Translations under genes and position numbers: made by a program
Source of the DNA: a bacterium
Lineage (GTDB): Bacteria; Bacteroidota; Bacteroidia; Cytophagales; Thermonemataceae
DNA length: 13,187 nt
Assembly (NCBI GenBank): GCA_025362415.1
Contig: JANYGM010000434.1
Location: forward strand, 1 to 13,187
Direction of reading: 5' to 3'
Shown here: piece by piece, positions 1 through 7,310 of the stretch
How the letters are laid out: each line of letters starts with the position of its first letter
Numbering within the stretch: position 1 is the first letter of the stretch
Notes under the pieces: model-generated
What the model was told of the DNA's origin: nothing
Databases searched by the model: none
Seen by the model: the letters and a program-made list of their open reading frames with translations, nothing else

Positions 1-173
1 CTTACTTTTTCTTCTTTAATTTCGTGTAAAGGCAGCTTTTCATCAGCCATTACGTTGAGCCAACCGCCATTACCAAACTCAAAAAGTGCCTTAGAAAAGT
101 GTGTAATATGGGTACTAGCACCTTTTGCGGAAGGGTGAACATCAAAAGCAGAATATAAAACAGTGTGTTGCAT
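1..173 (-). CDS. Family 4 glycosyltransferase, N-terminal fragment (partial)
   Basis: An open frame starts with ATG at 173 on the minus strand and runs off the left edge of the window after 57 codons. The N-terminus reads MQHTVLYSAFDVHPSAKG and continues with ASTHITHFSKALFEFG. A first beta strand followed by a PSxKGAS-THI segment and an amphipathic helix is the usual start of GT4 (glycosyl transferases group 1) enzymes, where this glycine-rich loop lines the acceptor side of the Rossmann-like N-domain. Such enzymes transfer a sugar from a nucleotide-sugar to polysaccharide or lipid acceptors in the cytoplasm. The gene lies 79 bases after the stop of the CorA gene on the same strand and could be co-transcribed with it, though a heptamer-repeat hairpin fills the gap. 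The C-terminal nucleotide-sugar domain is outside the window, so substrate and exact family are unknown. Confidence 0.62.
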   Translation of the reverse strand, partial: MQHTVLYSAFDVHPSAKGASTHITHFSKALFEFGNGGWLNVMADEKLPLHEIKEEKV

Positions 174-181
174 ATTTCTTT

Positions 182-251
182 AATTAGGAATTGTGAATTA
201 GGAATTAGGAATGAATACAAAAAATAATTTCTAATTCCTAATTCCTAATTC
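182..251. repeat. Heptamer-based fold-back repeat, copy A
   Basis: The left half carries heptamer units ATTAGGA and ATTGTGA in tandem and ends with GAATGAATACAAA. The right half carries the reverse complement of the heptamers. GAATTAGGAATTAGGAAT at 195-212 is perfectly complementary to 234-251 (18 bp), with a 21-base loop. It fills the gap between the CorA stop codon and the glycosyltransferase start and could act as a 3' hairpin for corA mRNA. Related copies are at 2281-2322 and 10635-10750. Confidence 0.85.
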
Positions 252-252
252 T

Positions 253-1395
253 TTAAAGCCATTTCTTTTTCTTAAAAAACAAAACAATTCCAATAGCTAT
301 AAGTATCATTCCTGCCCAAACAATTTCATAACCATAAGGCATATAAAGCTCAGGCATATTACCAGGAATGCGTTTTCCGTCTTCATCTTCCTTAGAAAAA
401 TTCATTCCATAAATCCCTGCAATAAAGGTCAGAGGAATAAAAATACTAGAAGTGAGTGTCAAAAACTTCATAATATCATTGGTTTTATTACCTACATTAG
501 ACATATAAACGTCCATCAAACTGTAGGCAATTTCTTTTTCAGCTTCCAACAAATCCACAATTTGTATGCTATGGTCTTGTGCATCACGCAAATACATCTC
601 TAATTTTTCATCTTTTTTGACATAGTCACTGCGCAAAAGCTCGTTTAGTTTGTCCCTTTCTGCAAGTGCTGCCTTGCGTATTTGTATGATTTCACGCTTA
701 ATATTCATTATTTCGTTTACGTGATGTGGCATAGGCTCAAGCATAATACTTTCTTCCAAAAGTGTCATACGGTGGTTAATATCTTCTATCATAGGAAAAT
801 AATTATCTACAATAGCGTCCATCAAAGCATATGCCAAATAGGCTGCACTTTGAGAGCGTATTTGCCCTTTTCCCTTCAAAATACGGTCTCTAATGGTATC
901 CAAACAGTCTTCCAATTCATCTTGAATGGTAATGACTATTTTATCAAAAATGAAAAATGCAATTTGTTCATTGATGAGTTTGTGTTCATAAAAATACAAC
1001 ATTCTTGAAATGATAAACCAATGTCCATCATAATAATCCACTTTTGGGCGTTGATTGATAGAAACTACATCTTCTAACGCTAAGCTATGCAAACCAAAAC
1101 GCTCCTGCAATTTTTGCAAAAAAGCGGTATTGCCATAACCTTCAATATTTATCCAATGCGTAAGATGTTGGTTTTGAGCAATATGTGCGTTGAGCTGTTC
1201 CATTGTAGCAAAAGCGTAACGGGTAGCTTCATTGACATCATACGAAAAAACTTCAATAGCAGGGTCTTTGCCTGATGCTTCAAAATTTCCTGGAAATTCA
1301 CCTGTATGAAAAACGGTTTGGTTTTCTTCACGTACGCTTTCACGTACACTTCTGCGGTCTGTTTGTGGAATTTGTGGTTCTTTTTCTATTGACAT
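253..1395 (-). CDS. corA: CorA-family Mg2+/Co2+ transporter
   Basis: This 380-residue protein is a complete CorA-type channel. The N-terminal two thirds (about 45-300) is the cytoplasmic alpha/beta plus long-helix funnel domain, including EQIAFFIFDKIVITIQDE around 143-160 and the charged helices around 205-295. The first membrane helix (about 311-330) ends in the diagnostic GMN signature at 330-332, which forms the ion entrance of the pentameric pore. A second helix (about 357-375) is followed by a basic KKKK tail in the cytoplasm. The periplasmic loop keeps the family MPEL motif (348-351) but carries an acidic insertion, SKEDEDGKRIPGN, between GMN and MPEL, longer than in the commonest CorA proteins. 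The first about 40 residues are polar and probably disordered. Transport of Mg2+ (also Co2+ or Ni2+) is inferred from the family; Zn2+-exporting ZntB relatives share the fold, so substrate is not certain. The ATG at 1395 is the only sensible start. No clear promoter or Shine-Dalgarno sequence was found. Confidence 0.93.
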   Translation of the reverse strand: MSIEKEPQIPQTDRRSVRESVREENQTVFHTGEFPGNFEASGKDPAIEVFSYDVNEATRYAFATMEQLNAHIAQNQHLTHWINIEGYGNTAFLQKLQERFGLHSLALEDVVSINQRPKVDYYDGHWFIISRMLYFYEHKLINEQIAFFIFDKIVITIQDELEDCLDTIRDRILKGKGQIRSQSAAYLAYALMDAIVDNYFPMIEDINHRMTLLEESIMLEPMPHHVNEIMNIKREIIQIRKAALAERDKLNELLRSDYVKKDEKLEMYLRDAQDHSIQIVDLLEAEKEIAYSLMDVYMSNVGNKTNDIMKFLTLTSSIFIPLTFIAGIYGMNFSKEDEDGKRIPGNMPELYMPYGYEIVWAGMILIAIGIVLFFKKKKWL

Positions 1396-1728
1396 AAAGT
1401 TAGAGATAAATTTGATAGATTAGTTGGATTAGTTTATTTTTACAAGTGTGAACTTTGCGTAGCAAGCTATAAAAATTCTTCTATAATAACAAAAAAAAGT
1501 GATTTTCACAAGAAATAATGTACTTTTACTAGTCAAAATGAGTGTAATACTAAATAATGTAGCTTTTATAACACAATTTTTAATCCTAAAAAACAAATTT
1601 ATTGTTTATCATCAAGTAGGCATTAACATGCCCACGAAAAATGAAAAAAACAGTATTTTTTTTGATTTATGGGAAATAAACAATATCTTTGGGAGTAATC
1701 AATAACTTATAAAATAAAAAAAATCATT
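1396..1728. other. AT-rich intergenic region between divergent corA and lipoprotein genes
   Basis: These 333 bases separate the minus-strand corA start from the plus-strand lipoprotein start. The right part holds a well-matched promoter (1661-1691). On the minus strand a weak -7-like TAGCTTG (about 1463-1469) lies about 20 bases downstream of a TTTG and could serve corA, but it lacks one base of the consensus. An open frame of 68 codons at 1499-1705 has no recognisable features and overlaps the promoter, so I do not call it a gene. No RNA gene or repeat was recognised. Confidence 0.6.
1661..1691 (+). promoter_or_regulatory. Bacteroidota-type promoter for the lipoprotein gene
   Basis: TTTG at 1661-1664 is followed after exactly 19 bases by TATCTTTG at 1684-1691. 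This fits the -33/-7 consensus of the primary sigma factor in Bacteroidota (TTTG, 19-base spacer, TAnnTTTG). Transcription would begin near 1697-1699, giving a leader of about 30 bases before the ATG at 1729. Confidence 0.72.
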
Positions 1729-2202
1729 ATGAAAACCAATAATTCTGTTCAGAAACTCTTTCTGAAACCACGCCCTTTTGCTACATTAGCTATTATATTG
1801 GCAACTACGTTTGGAATGTCGCTTAGTTCTTGTAATAATGTTTCAAAAAACACAACAAAAAACACAACAAAAACCACAACAAAAATAGAAACAACTTCAA
1901 AAGATGCTACTGGTGTTGAAATAGATGTTATTTTTGTAAGTGCTACTTGGTATGCAGGAAGCACAAAATATTATTTCAAAAATGCCAAAGAGGAACAAAT
2001 AGAAATAAGCCTTCTGAACGACCCAATGGAAGATGGCGCAAAATATAACCCAAAAATGCCAAAAGAATCTTTGCTAGAAGGGGACGACCCACAAAGAGAA
2101 GGTCCTCCAAGTGAAAATCCTAAGTTTGTTGGCAAAAAATTCAAAATTATTTATGATGCAAAAGACACAGAAAAAGTAGTGGAAATAAGAAAAAACTTCT
2201 AA
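1729..2202 (+). CDS. Small orphan lipoprotein with Lys/Thr-rich linker
   Basis: The protein has 157 residues. A long signal peptide with a basic start (residues 1-16), a hydrophobic core and the lipobox LSSC (Cys35) indicate a signal peptidase II-processed lipoprotein. Right after the cysteine is a KNTT/KTTT/KIET stretch (40-55) encoded by four 12-base tandem units, a flexible low-complexity tether. The mature domain (about 60-157) contains strand-like segments such as EIDVIFVSATWYAGSTKYYF and ends with FVGKKFKIIYDAKDTEKVVEIRKNF. I do not recognise the domain. The ending, with a GKKFKIIYD segment and a short charged strand, could be a small beta-barrel fold. The gene is monocistronic: it has its own good promoter and a strong terminator straight after the stop. 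The reading frame is well supported by signal peptide, promoter and terminator; function is unknown. Confidence 0.8.
   Translation: MKTNNSVQKLFLKPRPFATLAIILATTFGMSLSSCNNVSKNTTKNTTKTTTKIETTSKDATGVEIDVIFVSATWYAGSTKYYFKNAKEEQIEISLLNDPMEDGAKYNPKMPKESLLEGDDPQREGPPSENPKFVGKKFKIIYDAKDTEKVVEIRKNF
1846..1893 (+). repeat. 12-base in-frame tandem repeat in the lipoprotein gene
   Basis: Four 12-base units begin at 1846, 1858, 1870 and 1882. The first two are identical (AAAAACACAACA) and the next two diverge step by step. They encode KNTT, KNTT, KTTT and KIET. Because the unit is a multiple of three, a gain or loss would change linker length without a frameshift. Confidence 0.75.
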
Positions 2203-2205
2203 GAA

Positions 2206-2255
2206 AAAAGCAAAAAAACATAGAATACAACTTGTATTCTATGTTTTTTGCTTTT
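2206..2255 (+). terminator. Rho-independent terminator, probably bidirectional
   Basis: AAAAGC, an A run and CATAGAATACA pair with TGTATTCTATG, a T run and GCTTTT, with a three-base ACT loop and one bulged A. The stem exceeds 20 bp and both flanks are A/T tracts, so it can end both the lipoprotein transcript and the convergent TPR-gene transcript. Confidence 0.85.
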
Positions 2256-2280
2256 ATACTAAGTAGCAGATTACTAATAG

Positions 2281-2322
2281 TTTGTATTCATTCATAATTC
2301 ACAATTAAAAATTCACAATTAC
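2281..2322 (-). repeat. Heptamer-based repeat, degenerate copy B
   Basis: TTTGTATTCATTC at 2281-2293 matches the reverse complement of the conserved end of copies A and C. It is followed by ATTCACA and ATTAAAA heptamer units up to 2322. The copy is single-armed and sits between two convergent gene ends. Confidence 0.7.
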
Positions 2323-2330
2323 TTTCTGCT

Positions 2331-3827
2331 TTATTTTTTTTCTCTTGTAATAGCAGCTTTTCTGAATTTACCTTCCATATACCTGTGCATAGGCGTAAAT
2401 ATCAGTGCAAGCACCACATTTGCGGCAAGCGTGAGCAGTGGCAAACCACCAGTATAATCTGACAGAATAGGTTCTGTAAAAACTAAAATAAATTCAAAGA
2501 AAATTAAAAACAAGAAAAATGTAACATTTTCCATCATTTTTGAACTAATATTGAACTTTTTAGTGAAAATCAGCCCAACAAATGCCAAAATAAGTGCCAA
2601 GAAAATCCCAGAATATTGCAAATTAATTATACGTTTTTTGTCTTCTTTTTCTTTTGCATCTTTTGTATCTTTGATACGTTTTTCTGTTTCCAGTTTCTTT
2701 TCTAACTCAAAACCACCTTCTAGCTTTCCAATTTCTTTGGATTTATCCTCATTGAAAAGGCTATCTTTGAGAGCTAAGTATTCTTCTCCTACTTTGTACG
2801 CTTTGGCATAATCACCAGAGTGAGCGTAGTTGTCTTTAAGGTCAGCAAGTGCATTTTTCATAATATCTTTTGCACCTATTTTTTTAGCAATTTCGTAGCC
2901 TTTTAGATGAAATTCTATTGATTTTGCATGTAATTTTTGCTCTTCATACATATCTCCTAAACTACTATTAACTACTGCGAGTGTTTGTAAATCTTCATTT
3001 TCAGTAGCAGACTTGATAGCTCTTTGAAAGTATTCATCAGCTTTTTGATAATCTTTTGCATTTACATAACCTTCTCCAGTAGCCCTATAAGCATCAGAAA
3101 CCTGAAAATCCACAATTTCTTCTCTAAGGGCAACTACTTTCAAATTATAGTCTAATGCTTGTTGATATTGTTTTTTATCACTCATTATAGCAGCCATATT
3201 AAATAATATAGATGCCTCTCTTTCTTTATTATTTAGTTTTCTTGCTAATATTAGCCCTCTTTCATAGTATTCTAATGCTTTTTTTACATCTTTTTGTATC
3301 TCATAAGTAGCTCCTATATTGTTAAGAGAAGATAAAATACCTGCTTCATCTTTCATTTTTTCCCTTTCTTTTAAGGCTTTAAAGTGGTTTTCAAGAGATT
3401 TAGGATAGTTACCTTGTTGATAGTAATAGTTTCCTAGATTATTTAGACAATTTACTACGCCTTTTCTCCAACCAATTTTCTCATTGATTTCCATAGACTT
3501 ATATTGATACTCAATACCAGTGACAAAATCACCTTTTTTTGCTGCTAACGAACCCGCAATTTGCAGAGAAATAGCCTCACCTTTCTTAAAATCTATTTTT
3601 TGAGCTAGTTTGGTACTTTCCAAACTGTATTCTTTTGCCTTACTGATGTCTGTACCCATCAGAGCAATAGCCAGGTTATTCAAAATATTGACTTTATTAG
3701 TGTCAGCAGAAACTCCAGCTAATGCTTTTGAAAGGCTATCTACTTTACTTTGCTTTTGGGCTTGTATAGGTGTAATTATACAAACAATTAGGAAAGTGCA
3801 AAATAGGGATAATAGTATTTTTTTCAT
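2331..3827 (-). CDS. Periplasmic TPR protein with coiled coil and three C-terminal membrane helices
   Basis: The protein has 498 residues. An N-terminal signal peptide (1-23, ending QAQ) exports it. From about 44 to 357 there are roughly eight tetratricopeptide repeats with a regular 40-residue period; the boxes LNNLGNYY at 128-135 and LNNIGATY at 168-175 show the spacing, and ALEYYERGL at 184-192 is a typical helix B. A charged coiled coil (about 360-400) leads into three membrane helices (about 404-421, 434-451, 463-480) and a basic tail. This is the front end of the TPR sensor kinases and TPR-LuxR regulators common in Bacteroidota, but no histidine kinase or DNA-binding domain follows. The last two helices with the intervening DYTGGLPLLTLAANV resemble a membrane module I have seen on other TPR proteins of the phylum. 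It may act as a scaffold or signal partner at the inner membrane; this is inferred. It is convergent to the lipoprotein gene and lies 145 bases from the T9SS gene on the same strand. Confidence 0.85.
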   Translation of the reverse strand: MKKILLSLFCTFLIVCIITPIQAQKQSKVDSLSKALAGVSADTNKVNILNNLAIALMGTDISKAKEYSLESTKLAQKIDFKKGEAISLQIAGSLAAKKGDFVTGIEYQYKSMEINEKIGWRKGVVNCLNNLGNYYYQQGNYPKSLENHFKALKEREKMKDEAGILSSLNNIGATYEIQKDVKKALEYYERGLILARKLNNKEREASILFNMAAIMSDKKQYQQALDYNLKVVALREEIVDFQVSDAYRATGEGYVNAKDYQKADEYFQRAIKSATENEDLQTLAVVNSSLGDMYEEQKLHAKSIEFHLKGYEIAKKIGAKDIMKNALADLKDNYAHSGDYAKAYKVGEEYLALKDSLFNEDKSKEIGKLEGGFELEKKLETEKRIKDTKDAKEKEDKKRIINLQYSGIFLALILAFVGLIFTKKFNISSKMMENVTFFLFLIFFEFILVFTEPILSDYTGGLPLLTLAANVVLALIFTPMHRYMEGKFRKAAITREKK

Positions 3828-3850
3828 ATTTGTAGGGATTGTTGTTAGTA

Positions 3851-3972
3851 TCAGGATTTACAAGATGATAGGATTCTTATGATAATACAAAATACCATTC
3901 TATTAAATAATTATGTTAGAAAATGTATTTTGTATTATCCTTGTATTTATCTTCTAATCTTGCAAATTCTGA
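3851..3972. repeat. 122-bp imperfect fold-back element between two minus-strand genes
   Basis: GATAATACAAAATAC at 3881-3895 is a perfect 15-bp inverted match to 3925-3939, with a 29-base loop. The outer ends also pair: TCAGGATTTACAAGAT at 3851-3866 matches the reverse complement of 3957-3972 with two mismatches. The middle of each arm pairs poorly. The right end directly abuts the stop codon of the T9SS gene (3973-3975), so the element can form the 3' hairpin of that mRNA. The left part lies in the promoter region of the TPR gene, where only a weak TTTG with a degenerate -7 (TATCATCTTG on the minus strand) was seen. Confidence 0.72.
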
Positions 3973-6900
3973 TTATTTTTTGATGAATTTCGTTTTCATT
4001 ATTTTGTTTTCTGTCTGAAGTTGTATCATATACAAACCCAAAGGCATTTTAGCTAAGTTTTGGTTAAGTATTTTTTCTATTTCAGAAAGGTTGCCACTAA
4101 TGTCAAGTATTTTCGTTCCCATTGTACTAAAAACTTGCATTTGCATAGGTTTAGTATTATCTGTTCCTGTTATTTTTAGTCGGATTTCGTCTGTAGCAGA
4201 GCTACTGGCAGGATTTGGATAAACTGAAAATTCTTGGATACCATTTTCTTTTTGATTACTGATAAAAATAGTTTTACTATAATTGACTTTCCCATCTTCA
4301 TCAAATTGTTTCAAACGGTAATAAGCAGCCTCTGTGGCATATTTATCAGTAAAACTATAATTTTGTACTTGGGTTTTGTTGGTTGGTTTCTCTGTACCAA
4401 TTCTAAAAAACTCTTTGGCATCAAAACTTTTTTCTATCTCAAAAAGTTGATTTTTGTATTCAAAAGTGGTTATCCATTCAATAAGATTAGTTTCATAATT
4501 GATTCTTTTCCCTGAAAAACTCGCTAAATGAATAGGCAAAATAGTCAAATCAACACCAATAACCAACTGAATACGTCCAAAATCATCAATAACGCTTCCA
4601 GGTTTTCTTGCTGCTACGCTACCAAAAGCATTACAAACGCCTACACGTTTCCATTCAGCAGCATTATTAGAAGTAGCAGGACGTGTGTATATCTCAAAAG
4701 CATTGGCTAAAGGATTAGTCGCAGGAAAAGGAGCTGTTACTGGAAACCCGCTAATAGGGAAACTTTGGGGCAAGCCCCCACTATCTACAAACTGACTATT
4801 TTTTATATCAAAAGTGATTTCTTTTAAAAAACTAGGAAAAGTAGTAGCATTAGTGCTATAATTTTCAACTACCCAGTAAATATTACTAAAAACAGTACGA
4901 GAAATAGGTCCAGTAGGTGTAGGGAAAAAGTTTTGCGCACTAGATAAATTATTAGTAGGTGTATCATATATACGAGAAATTACTATGTCTCCATTAGGAA
5001 AAGGTGAGCCTGCCCCTGTAAAATCTGCCTCAAAACCTTGCGTATTGCGTGCATTGAGAATAGGCGTAGAGAGATTGATAGTTGCACCAGAGCCACCATC
5101 TCCCACAGGTGCAATATCTGCTGACCAATTAGGAGATACTTTAAAAGTAGCCTTTTTGTATAAAGCATTTTTATTGGTCATAAAAGCAACATCTTTCACC
5201 TCATTTACTGTGCTATTGTCGTGTAGTGGATAATAAGAATTCAATGTGAAATACTTTGGGTGATTATTATTGGCTTGTATATGCGAATATTCTCGTATGG
5301 TTTTTGTATCTAAAACAATATGCCAAAAACGAAATTCTTGCAAAAAACCTTCCATATTACCAAATCCACTGCCATTTTTCGTTCCAAAAAAAGCTCTATT
5401 AGTTGGAGTTAAGAAGTTATTGCTATTTGTAAAAGTAGTTTGTTTTCCATCTAAATAAAAAAACCAATTATCACTTTTATCTTTTATAAGCGCAAAGTGC
5501 ATCCATTGGTCTTTTATAGCACTTGCATTAACAGAAAATGAAAAATTACCACTACCACTACCAAAAACAAATAAATCCTTACTACCCGCTCTTGCATAGA
5601 GTCCAAAGCCATCAGTTCCAAATGTACCATTATAAAAGATATATTGGTCTTGGCTAGCAGGCAAATCTGTCATTTTAAACCACCCTTCTACAGTAAAAGC
5701 GTTCAATTTTGGAGAAAAAACCTTATTAGAAGCAAGAAAATTACCACCAGAAACATTAGCACAAACATCTGGTGTGGGTAGCAGGGCGGTAGTATTGTTA
5801 AGGAAAATATAATTATCATCAGGAAGACCAGCTATTTCTGTAGCAGCAAGGTCTATTTTACCATCTATATTAAAATCAGCAACTATCAAACCCCCAAATA
5901 TTTTACCTGCTACGCTAATAGGTGGTTGTACAGTAAGTGTACCAAGTATATTTTTATAGATGCGTATCAAATTATCTCCTTGAGTAGCTACCACTATATC
6001 ATTATAACCATCATTATTAAAATCTGTTGCTAATATGTCTGCAGCTATACTTCCAGTACCAAAATTTGCTGTGAAACCTGCTGTAAAAACACCCAAGCCA
6101 TCACCATCTAATACTCTAATAAAATTATTACCAACTACACTACCACTAGAAAGCACTATATCACTATCTCCGTCCAAGTCCATATTATTGATAGAAATAT
6201 CTGTAAAACGTGTATTAGGATAAGGAGCAACTGGTTCTGTATAGATAGAATTAAAGGTAATGCTACTTGTTAGTCCACCTATTTTATAAACTTGGTCAGT
6301 ATTCATTACAAATATAAGTTCTGGTGTTGGGCTAAGGTTATTAAAAACACCCACTTCCAAACTATGCAAATCACTGTAAGCACTAGGTCCACCAAAGATA
6401 AAACTGGTATTAGCTGAAAATCCACTGTTATAATTAAAAATAACTAATCTAAGAAAACTACCATCAAAAATAATAGTAGCCAAATCCAAATCATCATCTA
6501 AATCATAATCAATAGGTGTAAGCACCATACCACCGCCACTAAACGAGCCAAAAACAGATGTAGTAATAGGTGCTACAAATGTTCCATTTCCTTGATTTTT
6601 GTAGTATAAAAGTTGTGCTGCACCTGCCGTTTGAAATACCATTGCAGCAATATCAATATTGCCATCTCCATCATAATCTGCAAGGGTTATGTTTCTTATT
6701 TGTTTTCCAGCATTACCCAAACTATAAACTGCAGGCACGCCAAGTATGCCCCCAGTATTATTGAGAAATGTAACACGCAAATAATCTTCTGAAACTGTAT
6801 TCACCAAATCAGAGATACCGTCCCCATTGAGGTCAGCAGTTTTCATAAATTTCATATCTCCCACACTAGTAGCTACCCCTACGTTTATACCTGTGTCAAA

Positions 6901-6987
6901 GCTTATTTGAGCTTGTGCGTTTTCAATAAAGAGAAAGAAAAATAAAAATAATAAGGCGGGTTTGTTCAGATTAAAAAGAAGTTTCAT
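3973..6987 (-). CDS. T9SS-secreted surface protein with FG-GAP repeats and a LamG-like domain
   Basis: The protein has 1004 residues. A signal peptide (1-26, ending NAQA) starts it. An FG-GAP/VCBS beta-propeller fills about 30-400, with calcium-binding Asp-rich loops at 52 (DLNGDGISDL), 104 (DYDGDGNIDI), 160 (DYDLDDDLDL), 270 (DLDGDSDI), 322 (DFNNDGYNDI) and 371 (DFNIDGKIDL). A LamG/concanavalin-like jelly roll follows at about 415-565 (FTVEGWFKM, WMHFALIKD, WFFYLDGK, RFWHIVLD). After a less defined region, LPIHLASFSGK (818-827) opens the linker domain that commonly precedes a type A T9SS sorting signal. That signal spans about 918-1004, with VYPNP at 922-926, the MPLGLYMIQL strand and a basic end KTKFIKK. 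It is therefore exported through Sec, moved across the outer membrane by T9SS, cleaved and attached or released. A role in adhesion or carbohydrate/protein binding is inferred; no catalytic residues are visible. Confidence 0.92.
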   Translation of the reverse strand: MKLLFNLNKPALLFLFFFLFIENAQAQISFDTGINVGVATSVGDMKFMKTADLNGDGISDLVNTVSEDYLRVTFLNNTGGILGVPAVYSLGNAGKQIRNITLADYDGDGNIDIAAMVFQTAGAAQLLYYKNQGNGTFVAPITTSVFGSFSGGGMVLTPIDYDLDDDLDLATIIFDGSFLRLVIFNYNSGFSANTSFIFGGPSAYSDLHSLEVGVFNNLSPTPELIFVMNTDQVYKIGGLTSSITFNSIYTEPVAPYPNTRFTDISINNMDLDGDSDIVLSSGSVVGNNFIRVLDGDGLGVFTAGFTANFGTGSIAADILATDFNNDGYNDIVVATQGDNLIRIYKNILGTLTVQPPISVAGKIFGGLIVADFNIDGKIDLAATEIAGLPDDNYIFLNNTTALLPTPDVCANVSGGNFLASNKVFSPKLNAFTVEGWFKMTDLPASQDQYIFYNGTFGTDGFGLYARAGSKDLFVFGSGSGNFSFSVNASAIKDQWMHFALIKDKSDNWFFYLDGKQTTFTNSNNFLTPTNRAFFGTKNGSGFGNMEGFLQEFRFWHIVLDTKTIREYSHIQANNNHPKYFTLNSYYPLHDNSTVNEVKDVAFMTNKNALYKKATFKVSPNWSADIAPVGDGGSGATINLSTPILNARNTQGFEADFTGAGSPFPNGDIVISRIYDTPTNNLSSAQNFFPTPTGPISRTVFSNIYWVVENYSTNATTFPSFLKEITFDIKNSQFVDSGGLPQSFPISGFPVTAPFPATNPLANAFEIYTRPATSNNAAEWKRVGVCNAFGSVAARKPGSVIDDFGRIQLVIGVDLTILPIHLASFSGKRINYETNLIEWITTFEYKNQLFEIEKSFDAKEFFRIGTEKPTNKTQVQNYSFTDKYATEAAYYRLKQFDEDGKVNYSKTIFISNQKENGIQEFSVYPNPASSSATDEIRLKITGTDNTKPMQMQVFSTMGTKILDISGNLSEIEKILNQNLAKMPLGLYMIQLQTENKIMKTKFIKK

Positions 6988-7063
6988 TTTTGTAAGATTT
7001 AATAATTGTTTGGTGTGAGTACAGCTGTATTTGTTGTATATATTTTAAATACTATTTAACAAG

Positions 7064-7071
7064 CAAAAGTA
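7064..7071 (-). promoter_or_regulatory. -7 box (TACTTTTG) for the T9SS surface-protein gene
   Basis: On the minus strand TACTTTTG matches TAnnTTTG exactly and lies about 77 bases before the ATG at 6987. The expected -33 TTTG is missing at a 17-21 base spacing, so an activator may be needed. Confidence 0.5.
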
Positions 7072-7244
7072 ACCAAAAAAATAATGTTTAATTTAATTGT
7101 TTTACCAAATAGGCATTTTTCTTTGTGAAAGTAGCTTTTTACTTTGTAAAAATGTTTTGCAAATAATTTTCAAAACTTCCAATGTTATCTTAATATTAAC
7201 AAAATAATTATTTTTTTTAACAAGGTTATTATCCACAATTCTAT

Positions 7245-7252
7245 TACTTTTG
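7245..7252 (+). promoter_or_regulatory. -7 box (TACTTTTG) for the Oar-like receptor gene
   Basis: TACTTTTG is an exact TAnnTTTG match about 58 bases before the ATG at 7311, giving a leader of about 50 bases. No good -33 element lies at the usual distance. Confidence 0.55.
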
Positions 7253-7310
7253 CGCAAAGTTTATCACAGTACGTAATATTTCAATAAACAATCATTCAAA
7301 CAAAACTACA

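Larger units (their letters stand above)
6988..7310. promoter_or_regulatory. Divergent promoter region between the T9SS protein and Oar-like receptor genes
   Basis: This 323-base AT-rich region drives two divergent surface-protein genes. Each direction has a perfect TAnnTTTG box with the same sequence, TACTTTTG (plus: 7245-7252; minus: 7064-7071). Neither has a clear TTTG 19 bases upstream. Small palindromes are present: TACAGCTGTA at 7020-7029 and TTTTTAC/GTAAAAA around a TTT centre at 7136-7152. No open frame or RNA gene was recognised. Confidence 0.65.

Noticed and set aside
1499..1705. 68-codon open frame on the plus strand upstream of the lipoprotein gene
   Set aside because: The translation has no domain or signal, the sequence is very AT-rich, and the frame overlaps the lipoprotein promoter at 1661-1691.
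6988..7310. Riboswitch or structured leader RNA
   Set aside because: Only short AT-rich palindromes were found; no conserved riboswitch core was recognised.
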